Positions 25,262-32,948 of a DNA stretch of 33,984 bases are shown piece after piece. Each line of letters starts with the position of its first letter. The stretch's first letter is position 1. Source of the stretch: an uncultured Dorea sp. (lineage in GTDB: Bacteria > Bacillota > Clostridia > Lachnospirales > Lachnospiraceae); contig CANDQP010000026.1 in assembly GCA_947388185.1 (NCBI GenBank), positions 1 to 33,984 of the forward strand. The letters are read 5' to 3'. The notes beneath the pieces were generated by a model. The model saw only the letters and a list, made by a program, of their open reading frames with translations. It was not told the origin of the DNA and searched no databases. Position numbers and translations under genes: made by a program.

Positions 25262-25475
25262 TTCCTCCATTTTTCAACAATTTTCTGTTAATACTCCTGT
25301 TAATTTCTTTCACATGGGATTGTCATGATATTCATGATATTGAAGGTTCAGATGGAACCTTCAATACAGACTGATGTAAATCTGATCTGATTAATTCGAA
25401 TCAATTGAATTCAATTTGATAAATGAGAACCATACATATATTCAACAGCGCTGTATGTATGTGAGTCGTATCTTA
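25262..25475 (-). other. Hairpin-rich leader of the T7SS operon
   Basis: About 200 nt between the promoter and esxA without a gene. It holds a 10-bp stem TTGAAGGTTC/GAACCTTCAA (25340-25349/25355-25364), a nested stem CATACATA/TATGTATG (25431-25438/25454-25461) around an inner palindrome CAGCGCTG, a 14-bp palindrome AATTGAATTCAATT (25403-25416) and the direct repeat CATGATATT x2 (25324-25341). None has a U tract, so they are not terminators. Confidence 0.6.
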
Positions 25476-25498
25476 CATTACCTTCACCGATTTGTCAA
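25470..25498 (-). promoter_or_regulatory. Promoter of the T7SS operon
   Basis: On the minus strand TTGACA (25493-25498), 17 nt, TAAGAT (25470-25475). It is about 210 nt upstream of the esxA start; no other good promoter is nearer. Confidence 0.75.
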
Positions 25499-25569
25499 TT
25501 ACTAACCGTTCGACAAATCACCATTCTCTGCTTTTTACACAAAAATGAAATCGAAAAATTAGATATTTT

Positions 25570-25728
25570 TCACAATGGGAAGCACTGAAGCCTTTCCGTA
25601 CATTTACAGAGACCGGATTCCCGAGGGAACTGATCGAAGAACTGGAACGAAGGACGGCTCTGAGCGCCCTAAAGGACGGCGGACTGGACGTGATCTCCGT
25701 CGGCAAGATCAAGGGCTTGACGCGCTGA
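25570..25728 (+). pseudogene. deoB: Decayed phosphopentomutase (deoB) fragment
   Basis: A plus-strand frame with no start codon reads QWEALKPFRTFTETGFPREL and later ALKDGGLDVISVGKIKGLTR before TGA 25726-25728. DeoB proteins contain HWE..LxKPFxTF..GFPxELI..FEKRTG near residue 90-120 and FGRTxLNALKDAGxDVIxIGKI about 130 residues later. Here the two parts are joined through ERRT/RTAL, suggesting an internal deletion at a short GGACG match. The tail GKI-KGLTR also skips the usual YDIFAG. The fragment is antisense to, and overlaps, the 3' end of the AAA-ATPase gene. Assignment is from memory of the family. Confidence 0.7.
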
Positions 25729-27333
25729 TATAACTGCTTCTATCAGAACCTTATCTCCTATAATGATTTCTTTTACTCCTATAACTTTCTTTTTATTAAA
25801 ATTAAAACTCACCATATATCCCTTATTCAGATGATAATAATCCAGATAGCCTGCAAGCTGCTCTTCGCCTCTGGAATTATAAGCTTCCCCTCGCCACAGC
25901 TTCAATTCGATTATGAACTGCTCCTTGCCATAATCTACAATAATATCTGTCCGTTCCATATTACGTGTCCGGGATTCGATATAATAATTTCCCTTTCCGT
26001 TAATAATCGGCTTCAAATAAAGCAAGAAATATCTTCTTCCGTCTTCCTCATAAAATCTTCTCTCTTGATCTCCGTACAGTTCATCAAAATGAATAACAAA
26101 TTTTTCCAAGATCAATCTCATATTTAACCGTCCGTCCTGATCAAACTGATTCCGATCCTTCAAGGCGGCATCATAAATCCTATCCTGCTGCATCTTAGGA
26201 GAAGCAAGGAAATAATTGTACAGAAGAACTTCAAATATCCGATTAGCTATGACAACAGAATTATTAACCTTCTTAACGAATCCGAACATCAGCGCCGTCT
26301 CAACCGAACGGCTTCCCAGAACATAAGCGATCTCCTTCCCTTTAAAAAGCAATTCCCGAAGCAGCCCTTCAAGTTCCGGATCGTCTTCTACCTTATTCAA
26401 AAGAGACTCAAATAAGGTGTTCTGTTCCGTAAGAAGGCGTCTGACCGCCTCTAAGAATCCTTCCTTCGTCCATGCAGCCCTTTTATCCGAGAATGCCCCG
26501 CTCCCTGCAATACCTTCATCTATCAGCTTGCACAGCTTAGATACCAGAAACGGATAGCCGGACGTATAATCATGGATAAACTCTGCCATCTCTCCTACAT
26601 CCATCCCCGTACAATAATCCGCTTCATACTGCCGAAGCATTCCCGCTATCTCCTCGGATGAAAAGCTCATATCAACCAGGAAATCTGCAGCAATGTTCCA
26701 TGGACTGTTCAGCTTATGCTCTACCTCAGATCTGAGCTTCCGTTTTATATTTTTAACATCGTAAACGCCCGCTAAGATAACGGACCAAAAGGTCGGTGTC
26801 TCATCCCGGTCAATATAATACCCTCTAAGCTGGGCAAGAAAATCCATAAACACCTGGTTATTCGTTGCACTGTCCGCTTCATCTACCATGAGAACGACCG
26901 GCTTTTCGGCATACTTGCAAATCAAACTGAGAGAACGGAATAGCTCAACCAGCTCCAGCTCTTCTCTTCGATATCTTAGTACCTCCTCCAGTTCATTCAC
27001 CGCCGCCAGTTCCGCCTGTCCCTTTATATCTTTTCTATCCTTTATTTTAAGCAGGAACGCCGATGCAAACGCAGCAGAAAATGTATTCTCATTTCTGAAT
27101 TTTGCGTCGCTCATTTCCTTTTGGAAATCCAGGCTGACCACTATATATTCTTCTTGTAAGAATCTGCCGAGAGCCCGCAGGATGGTAGTTTTCCCATATT
27201 GACGCGCCCGGTTGATCGTAAAATACAACCCTTTGTCAACCATTTCCCTGATCTGGATCAGCTTCATTCCTGTATCGACCATATAATGCTGATTCGGCTT
27301 GCAATCTGCACTTACATTAAAAACCTTCTGCAT
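25669..27333 (-). CDS. AAA-ATPase-like protein with PD-(D/E)XK nuclease-like C-terminus
   Basis: About 554 residues from ATG 27333 (GGAGA 8 nt upstream; the frame extends to 27348). N-terminal AAA-ATPase_like domain: Walker A ARQYGKTTILRAL near residue 43 and Walker B VVLMVDEAD near 150. C-terminal PDDEXK_9-type nuclease signature ERTDIIVDYGKEQFIIELKL near residue 490. Such proteins are abundant in gut bacteria; their function is unknown. The family normally ends near IGDKVLIEAVI; the extra tail of about 17 residues comes from reading antisense through the deoB relic, so the original stop was probably lost. Monocistronic. Confidence 0.85.
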   Translation of the reverse strand: MQKVFNVSADCKPNQHYMVDTGMKLIQIREMVDKGLYFTINRARQYGKTTILRALGRFLQEEYIVVSLDFQKEMSDAKFRNENTFSAAFASAFLLKIKDRKDIKGQAELAAVNELEEVLRYRREELELVELFRSLSLICKYAEKPVVLMVDEADSATNNQVFMDFLAQLRGYYIDRDETPTFWSVILAGVYDVKNIKRKLRSEVEHKLNSPWNIAADFLVDMSFSSEEIAGMLRQYEADYCTGMDVGEMAEFIHDYTSGYPFLVSKLCKLIDEGIAGSGAFSDKRAAWTKEGFLEAVRRLLTEQNTLFESLLNKVEDDPELEGLLRELLFKGKEIAYVLGSRSVETALMFGFVKKVNNSVVIANRIFEVLLYNYFLASPKMQQDRIYDAALKDRNQFDQDGRLNMRLILEKFVIHFDELYGDQERRFYEEDGRRYFLLYLKPIINGKGNYYIESRTRNMERTDIIVDYGKEQFIIELKLWRGEAYNSRGEEQLAGYLDYYHLNKGYMVSFNFNKKKVIGVKEIIIGDKVLIEAVISARQALDLADGDHVQSAVL

Positions 27334-27360
27334 GGTATCCGTCTCCATCCGTTTTATTTT

Positions 27361-27389
27361 ATTCTAGTATTCTTTCTGTCTTTTTGCAA
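27361..27389 (-). promoter_or_regulatory. Promoter of the AAA-ATPase gene
   Basis: TTGCAA (27384-27389), 17-nt spacer, TAGAAT (27361-27366) on the minus strand, 27 nt from the start codon. Confidence 0.6.
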
Positions 27390-27413
27390 TACTGTCTGCG
27401 ATCAGAATATCCC

Positions 27414-28199
27414 TCAGAAAATATCCTTCTTACAAAACCGATAGAATCCCACGCTGATACCGATCACCGTCAGAACCAGACCAACCGCCAGATACTCTGC
27501 ATTCAGGCACTCGTCGGCAACAATGTCCGCCCCTTCCGTATAGCCAAAGGGCGTAATATATTTCAGAAATTTTGCGTCCTCTGTCAGATTGGCAATAATA
27601 TTGAGAAAATACAGGAGCGCCGCCAGGCCAAGCCCGATACCGGCTCCGCTGCGGCTTATAAACGCGGATATTCCGAAGCAGACGGACGCCACCTCGATCT
27701 GCAGGATGAAGTAGGCTAAAAACAACAGGAAGAGCGGCCGGCTATCCGCCGATTCCCCTACTGCGTATACGGATAACACCGTAACAAGAATGACGGCCGC
27801 ATTCAGAATTATGATCTGCAGGATCATGGAAATGAACTTTTGGCTCACTACGTTCCTTCGGCTCACCGGATGAGTCAGCAGAAATTCCGCCGTCTGTTCC
27901 TTCTCTTCCTTAGCCAAAACGGAAATACCCAGAAGCGCCGAGAAAAACGCCCCTCCAAGCCCAAGGATATTACCGCACTCCACACCAAAGAATCCCATGA
28001 ACTCACCGAAGTTCAGCCTGTCCATTCCAAATGCGGCAGAAAAGCTGCCCATCTCGGCAAACATAGAGCTTACGTCCCCCATCTGCGTCTCCATCTCAGG
28101 ATAGATCAGAACACAGAGCGCCAGCATAAACGCGATGACCGCCGTCCATATGATCAGTGTGATCCTTCCTTGTTTTAATTCATGTTTGATCAGCGTCAT
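27414..28199 (-). CDS. ABC-2-type exporter permease
   Basis: 261 residues from ATG 28199 (AAGGAG 7 nt upstream; 1 nt after the ATPase stop). Six hydrophobic segments and the ABC-2 pattern, including SVLAKEEKEQTAEFLLTHPV near residue 110, a typical coupling region. Pairs with the ATPase upstream to form an exporter of unknown substrate, under the TetR regulator of the same operon. Confidence 0.9.
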   Translation of the reverse strand: MTLIKHELKQGRITLIIWTAVIAFMLALCVLIYPEMETQMGDVSSMFAEMGSFSAAFGMDRLNFGEFMGFFGVECGNILGLGGAFFSALLGISVLAKEEKEQTAEFLLTHPVSRRNVVSQKFISMILQIIILNAAVILVTVLSVYAVGESADSRPLFLLFLAYFILQIEVASVCFGISAFISRSGAGIGLGLAALLYFLNIIANLTEDAKFLKYITPFGYTEGADIVADECLNAEYLAVGLVLTVIGISVGFYRFCKKDIF

Positions 28200-28200
28200 A

Positions 28201-29076
28201 TCAATTCTCCTTTTCTGCATAATAATGCATGAATATCTCTTCCAGATCTGGATCTGTGATGGATATATCCGTCAGCGGCAGCTCGGACAGGGTACGAAGC
28301 AGAATGTTAAGATCTCCGCCATAGAGAAAGCTTATGGAATCCCCGTCTGTCTGTACGTCTTTGACCTGTGCAAGCTCCGGCAGGCTGCTGACGCCGCTAA
28401 GCCTCACCCGCCTGGTATCGGTATGCCCAAGGTTTTCCGTAGTATCCGAGGCTAACAGGCGTCCTTCCCGAATGACGGCCGCATGACGGCAGTACCGTTG
28501 AATCTCCGAGAGAATATGTGAAGAGACGAATATGGTCGCGCCTTTGGCGTTGCGCTCTTCCAGTATGGCATAGAATTCCCGCTGCATCAGCGGATCCAGC
28601 CCGCTTGTCGGCTCATCCAGGATACATACCTCCGGCTCATGCTGCAGCGCGCAGACAATGGACACCTTCTTACGGTTGCCAAGAGACAGCTCGCGGATCT
28701 TCTTGCTCACATCCAATTCCAATCGGCCGCAGAGATCCGCTGCTTCCGCGCGGCAATCCCTGCCCCTTAGATCCGCGGAGAACTTTATCACATCCTTCAC
28801 CCGCATATTGTGGTAAAAAGATGCCTCCGAGGGCATATATCCTACACGGGAAAGAATCTCTTCTCTCTGGCGGATACTATCCATCCCAAGGATCTGCGCA
28901 CTTCCGCCCGTGGGAGCAATCAGTCCCAGAAGGGTCCGGATAGTAGTGCTCTTCCCGGCTCCGTTCGGTCCGATAAATCCGAAGAAATCCCCCTCTTCCA
29001 CCGTCAGGTTCATATCCGTGATTCCCCGTGACCTTCCATAATATTTCGTAAGTGAATTCGTCTTTATTGCATTCAT
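28201..29076 (-). CDS. ABC transporter ATP-binding protein
   Basis: 291 residues. Walker A FIGPNGAGKSTTIRTLLG, signature LSLGNRKKVSIVCALQHEP, Walker B CILDEPTSGLDPL, and H-loop VSSHILSE are all intact. Drug/lipid-exporter type ATPase with an accessory C-terminal domain. Lies between the TetR gene (6 nt) and the permease gene (1 nt). Confidence 0.95.
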   Translation of the reverse strand: MNAIKTNSLTKYYGRSRGITDMNLTVEEGDFFGFIGPNGAGKSTTIRTLLGLIAPTGGSAQILGMDSIRQREEILSRVGYMPSEASFYHNMRVKDVIKFSADLRGRDCRAEAADLCGRLELDVSKKIRELSLGNRKKVSIVCALQHEPEVCILDEPTSGLDPLMQREFYAILEERNAKGATIFVSSHILSEIQRYCRHAAVIREGRLLASDTTENLGHTDTRRVRLSGVSSLPELAQVKDVQTDGDSISFLYGGDLNILLRTLSELPLTDISITDPDLEEIFMHYYAEKEN

Positions 29077-29082
29077 TATCTC

Positions 29083-29700
29083 TCAAGACTCCTTTCTCAG
29101 ATACACATTCTTCCAGAATGTCAGCATCTTCGAGAAATCCTCTTCCAACGTCTTCGCCTCCAGAACTTCCCCCCGCTGAGATATCTCCCACAGATAACCC
29201 ACAGACATCAGGTAGATCTGGCGATGCATCATCGTAAGATCCAGCCCGGGGATAAAATCCTCCGGATCAAGCCCTGCAAGGGCATCCGCCGCCTTCCTGT
29301 CAAAATGCTCCCGGTAGCTCCTCTGGATATCCTCGCAGACAACCGGATCCTTCTCATAAAATGCTTTCATGGCAAACGCAGCTATATCCGGATATTGACA
29401 CATGATCTGAATTTTCGCGTACATCCCGCGTTCCATCATCCCAAACAGGTCCCTGCACTCATAGCAATGATTCCGGGTAAGATATTCGATCGTGATATCC
29501 GCCGCTTTCTCCCACAAAAACAGATACAGCTCCTTCTTATTATGAAAATAGTGAAACAGAAGGGATTTGCTGATTCCCGCCTCATCCGCAATCTCCTGCA
29601 TAGGGCTCTTCTTATAAGCATTCTGGGAGAATACACGGAATCCGGCATTGATGATCCTCTGCTGTTTCTCAACAGGCAGGAAATAGAATTTCTCATTCAT
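29083..29700 (-). CDS. TetR-family transcriptional regulator
   Basis: 205 residues. The N-terminal helix-turn-helix is clear: MQEIADEAGISKSLLFHYFH, then NKKELYLFLWEK. The ligand domain is unassigned. First gene of TetR-ATPase-permease, so it likely represses its own operon and responds to an exported compound. GAGG lies 7 nt upstream of the ATG, within reach of the inverted repeat at 29724-29760. Confidence 0.93.
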   Translation of the reverse strand: MNEKFYFLPVEKQQRIINAGFRVFSQNAYKKSPMQEIADEAGISKSLLFHYFHNKKELYLFLWEKAADITIEYLTRNHCYECRDLFGMMERGMYAKIQIMCQYPDIAAFAMKAFYEKDPVVCEDIQRSYREHFDRKAADALAGLDPEDFIPGLDLTMMHRQIYLMSVGYLWEISQRGEVLEAKTLEEDFSKMLTFWKNVYLRKES

Positions 29701-29723
29701 ATCAAAACCTCGCTGACTAAAAC

Positions 29724-29760
29724 GGTCAATGGCTATAACTATTATTATAATCCATTGACC
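29724..29760 (-). promoter_or_regulatory. Inverted repeat GGTCAATGG-N19-CCATTGACC, candidate TetR operator/promoter
   Basis: Perfect 9-bp arms flank a TA-rich centre with TATAAT-like hexamers on the minus strand. It is 24 nt upstream of the tetR start. Two operator half-sites bracketing the -10 is a sensible autoregulatory layout. Read as RNA it could also act as a weak hairpin after cdd. Confidence 0.55.
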
Positions 29761-29782
29761 ATTTTTGAGAAGCCCTCATTCT

Positions 29783-30199
29783 CTATAAATTCTCCGGCCC
29801 AAACCCCTGCGGCATCAATTCCTGTAATGTATATATCTTGTAATCTTCCGTTCCTGTAGCAAGGATGATCTCGAATTCCTCTGGGCTGCAGAACTCCATC
29901 ATCACCTGACGGCAGACGCCGCACGGCGGCGTATAAGACTCCAACCGCCCATCCGGCCCGCCTACCACACAGATAGCCCGGAAGCTCCTGACGCCCTCGC
30001 TGACCGCTTTGAAAAATGCCGTCCGCTCGGCACAATTCGTTGGAGTATAAGCCGCATTCTCAATATTGCACCCCGTATATATCTTACCGTCCTTCGCAAG
30101 CAGCGCTGCGCCCACCTTGAAATGAGAGTACGGCACATAAGAATAGGTAAGCTGTTCTGCCGCAGTGGTAATCAATTCCTTTATCTGTTCCTTCGTCAT
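29783..30199 (-). CDS. cdd: Cytidine deaminase
   Basis: 138 residues, typical of the tetrameric zinc enzyme. Zinc motif TNCAERTAF (Cys-Ala-Glu) and PPCGVCRQ provide the three cysteines; SHFKVGAALL and CNIENAAYTP also match. Converts cytidine and deoxycytidine to uridine and deoxyuridine. 18 nt after udp on the same strand. Confidence 0.96.
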   Translation of the reverse strand: MTKEQIKELITTAAEQLTYSYVPYSHFKVGAALLAKDGKIYTGCNIENAAYTPTNCAERTAFFKAVSEGVRSFRAICVVGGPDGRLESYTPPCGVCRQVMMEFCSPEEFEIILATGTEDYKIYTLQELMPQGFGPENL

Positions 30200-30217
30200 G
30201 TTCTTCGCTTCCTTTCG

Positions 30218-30997
30218 CTAAAGCCGGTTCCTGTCCTCTCTGATCAAAGTCCGCAGCGCTTCAACCGCCACCCGTACCGCCATATCCGTATCGTGAACGA
30301 CCGGGTTGGGAAGCCCTTCCTTCTCCCTCTCCTGATTCGCGACCACAAGGAAGCAGGAACCTACTCTGACACGCAGGCTGCTTGCAACGACGAACAATGC
30401 CGCCGATTCCATCTCAGATGCCAGACATCCCAGTCTCTTCCATGCTTCCCACTTGTTCAGCAATTCATAACTGACCGGTTTGGTCTCCGGAGAATGCTGC
30501 CCATAGAAGGAATCCTTACACTGTACCACCCCTACATGATAATTCACTCCCAGCTTCCCGGCTGCATCCGTCAGTGCATTGACAATCTGGATATCCGCTA
30601 CCGCCGGGAATTCGATCGGCGCATACTCCCGGCTGGTTCCCTCCATACGGATCGCTCCGCTTGCGATCACCACATCACCGCTCATCACATCCGTCTGCAT
30701 GCCGCCGCAGGTTCCGATCCGGATAAATGTATCGGCCCCTGACATTACCAGCTCTTCCATCGCAATGGATGCCGACGGGCCGCCGATCCCTGTGGACGTC
30801 ACACTCACCTTCACTCCATCCAGATACCCCGTGTAGGTGACATATTCCCGGCTGTCCGCCATCAGCTTCGCATCATCAAAATACTTCGCAATCTTCGCAC
30901 AGCGCTTGGGGTCTCCCGGCATGATCACATATTTGCCCACGTCCCCCTCGCCAACCTGGATATGATACTGCTTTCCTTCAATTTCTGAATAATTCAT
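30218..30997 (-). CDS. udp: Uridine phosphorylase (nucleoside phosphorylase family 1)
   Basis: 259 residues from ATG 30997; the frame reaches 31093 but runs into the upstream terminator. Phosphate-binding [19 protein letters not shown], and the ribose-binding [10 protein letters not shown] identify the PNP/UDP family; the [13 protein letters not shown] segment favours uridine phosphorylase. Cleaves uridine to uracil and ribose 1-phosphate. Cotranscribed with cdd for pyrimidine salvage from a promoter after the ade terminator. Confidence 0.88.
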   Translation of the reverse strand: MNYSEIEGKQYHIQVGEGDVGKYVIMPGDPKRCAKIAKYFDDAKLMADSREYVTYTGYLDGVKVSVTSTGIGGPSASIAMEELVMSGADTFIRIGTCGGMQTDVMSGDVVIASGAIRMEGTSREYAPIEFPAVADIQIVNALTDAAGKLGVNYHVGVVQCKDSFYGQHSPETKPVSYELLNKWEAWKRLGCLASEMESAALFVVASSLRVRVGSCFLVVANQEREKEGLPNPVVHDTDMAVRVAVEALRTLIREDRNRL

Positions 30998-31021
30998 AGA
31001 ATCCCTCGCTTTCTTAAGATA

Positions 31022-31050
31022 AGTATACCAGAAAGTCAGCCTTCTCTCAA
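31022..31050 (-). promoter_or_regulatory. Promoter of udp-cdd
   Basis: TTGAGA (31045-31050), 17 nt, TATACT (31022-31027), 25 nt from the udp start, directly after the ade terminator. Confidence 0.7.
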
Positions 31051-31057
31051 TCAGTTT

Positions 31058-31096
31058 AAAAGCGAAAAGGCGCCGGCAAACATCCGCCGACACCTT
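31058..31096 (-). terminator. Intrinsic terminator after ade
   Basis: 11-bp stem with two G-U pairs (31086-31096 against 31067-31077), 8-nt loop, then TTCGCTTTT on the minus strand, 45 nt after the ade stop. Confidence 0.88.
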
Positions 31097-31141
31097 ACAT
31101 AATAGATTATGATTTGACTATAAAGATTCCCTGCCGAAAGA

Positions 31142-32929
31142 TCACCTGGCAACGATCGGCAAGAATTCCTGCGTGATCGCATTGATCATACCAAGATCCG
31201 TAAGCCTTGCCACCGGTACAACAGGCAATGGCAGAATTGCCATATTAAAGAGCGGGAACGCCACACCCTTCATACCTAATGTTTCAAGCGATTCTTTAAA
31301 CTTATGACTCTGAGCTGCGATCGTTTCGATCGGAGTATTGGACATAAGACCTGCTACAGGCAATTTCATCTCCGCAAGGATCTCACCGTCACGCACGCTG
31401 ACATAGCCCCCTGCATTCTCTTTCAGACGGTCGATTGCTATGATCGCATTCTCCGGCGTGTCATAGATCACTACAATATTGTGGCAGTCATGCGCGACCG
31501 TGCTGGCTACCGCACCCTCTTGTATCCCGTAAGATCTGACAACTGCCTGTCCGATCGTGCCCGCTCCGTAACGGTTGATGACCGCCGCATACTTCAGGTC
31601 CGGATCACCGGAAATATCAAGAACTCCGTCCTTCACAGGTATATCAGCCGTCTCAAAATCAGTCATGAATCCCTTCTGCGGATCAAATGCGATAATATTG
31701 CACCGTACATTCCCATCACAGCCGGGAACTTTGATCTGCAGCTTCCCGGCATCAGGAGTTGGAATAGAAACAGAATTGACCGACTCGATCTCGTAGTCTT
31801 TATCCTCGATCTCTGCCAGGAGTTTCCCTTCCTCTGCCACCAGCTCTCCGGCATAAAATACTGCCTTGGGAGCAAGCTCCGTCAAATCATCAAATAACAG
31901 CACATCTGCGGCATATCCCGGCGCAACTGCTCCAATACCCTTGATTCCTGCCTCACGGGCCGCATTGATGGTTGCAATCTTAATTGCATCAACCGGATCC
32001 AAACCCGCGCGGATTGCCTTCGCAGCGATATAATTCTCATGTCCGCGTTTCAAGATATCATCTGACTCTGTATCATCTGTTGCAAAAGTCACCAGATCCA
32101 TATATCTGAAGTCCTTAACCCCCTGTATGATATCATCAATATCCTGGGAAATAGAACTTTCCCTCGCATCAACGTTAATTCCCACGCGTAACCTGTCACG
32201 GGCGTCCTGTGCGCTGATGCACTCGTGATCGCTCATCGGACCTCCGCAGGCATATGCGGAAACCTCCCGCCCATGGATGCAGAACATATGTCCCTGTGCA
32301 AACTTCTCTTCGTCAAGACACCGGCCGACTAATGATACCATCCTTGGCGCATTATTCATCACGCCGTAATAATCCATAACCTCCGCAAGGCCTGCTACGC
32401 GGGGAAGCTTAAATAACTCGGCGATTTCTTCCACACCGAATTCTGCCCCGCCATTTTCCTTACCCGGAAGAGACGGTACACAAGACGGCGCCAGAATCAA
32501 CTGACGCATAGGAAGATCTTCACTGCACTCGTGCATATACTGAACGCCTTTCACCCCAAACACATTGCCGATCTCGTGGGGATCGGTGATAACTGTAGTC
32601 GTGCCATGCGGAATGACAGCTTTGGCAAAATACCGTGGGGTCATCATCGTGCTTTCGATGTGAATGTGTGAATCAATGAATCCCGGGGTCAGGTATGCGC
32701 CTTTCGCATCATATTCTTTTGCTCCCTCTAAGGGAGTCTCAGGACGCCCCGTATTGTCCGGGTCACATTGCACATGGGCAATAAATCCTTCGCAGATACC
32801 TACGTCACCGGGATAGATCTCCCCGGTAAAAACATTCACGATCCGGGCATTTCTAATAACAAGATCACATGGGATGCGTCCAATCGCGGCATCAACAAGC
32901 CTTATTCTGTCTTTGGGTTGTATTCTCAT
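31142..32929 (-). CDS. ade: Adenine deaminase
   Basis: 595 residues. Amidohydrolase metal motifs PGFIDSHIHIEST and TTTVITDPHEIGNVFG near residues 83-125, later MFCIHGREVSA and ATDDTESDDILKRGH. The C-terminal domain with VAHDCHNIVVIYD also fits Ade. Converts adenine to hypoxanthine and ammonia with a dinuclear metal centre. It follows the paralogue at 32949 with a 19-nt gap and no strong ribosome site, so expression depends on the operon. Confidence 0.94.
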   Translation of the reverse strand: MRIQPKDRIRLVDAAIGRIPCDLVIRNARIVNVFTGEIYPGDVGICEGFIAHVQCDPDNTGRPETPLEGAKEYDAKGAYLTPGFIDSHIHIESTMMTPRYFAKAVIPHGTTTVITDPHEIGNVFGVKGVQYMHECSEDLPMRQLILAPSCVPSLPGKENGGAEFGVEEIAELFKLPRVAGLAEVMDYYGVMNNAPRMVSLVGRCLDEEKFAQGHMFCIHGREVSAYACGGPMSDHECISAQDARDRLRVGINVDARESSISQDIDDIIQGVKDFRYMDLVTFATDDTESDDILKRGHENYIAAKAIRAGLDPVDAIKIATINAAREAGIKGIGAVAPGYAADVLLFDDLTELAPKAVFYAGELVAEEGKLLAEIEDKDYEIESVNSVSIPTPDAGKLQIKVPGCDGNVRCNIIAFDPQKGFMTDFETADIPVKDGVLDISGDPDLKYAAVINRYGAGTIGQAVVRSYGIQEGAVASTVAHDCHNIVVIYDTPENAIIAIDRLKENAGGYVSVRDGEILAEMKLPVAGLMSNTPIETIAAQSHKFKESLETLGMKGVAFPLFNMAILPLPVVPVARLTDLGMINAITQEFLPIVAR

Positions 32930-32948
32930 ATCATACAGAAGCAGCTCA

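Noticed and set aside
25518-25712. 64-codon minus-strand frame opposite the deoB relic
   Set aside because: It is the antisense shadow of the deoB fragment and has no ribosome site.
30998-31093. Longer uridine phosphorylase start
   Set aside because: The extra codons lie in the ade terminator and the udp promoter; homologous N-terminus begins at MNYSEIEG.
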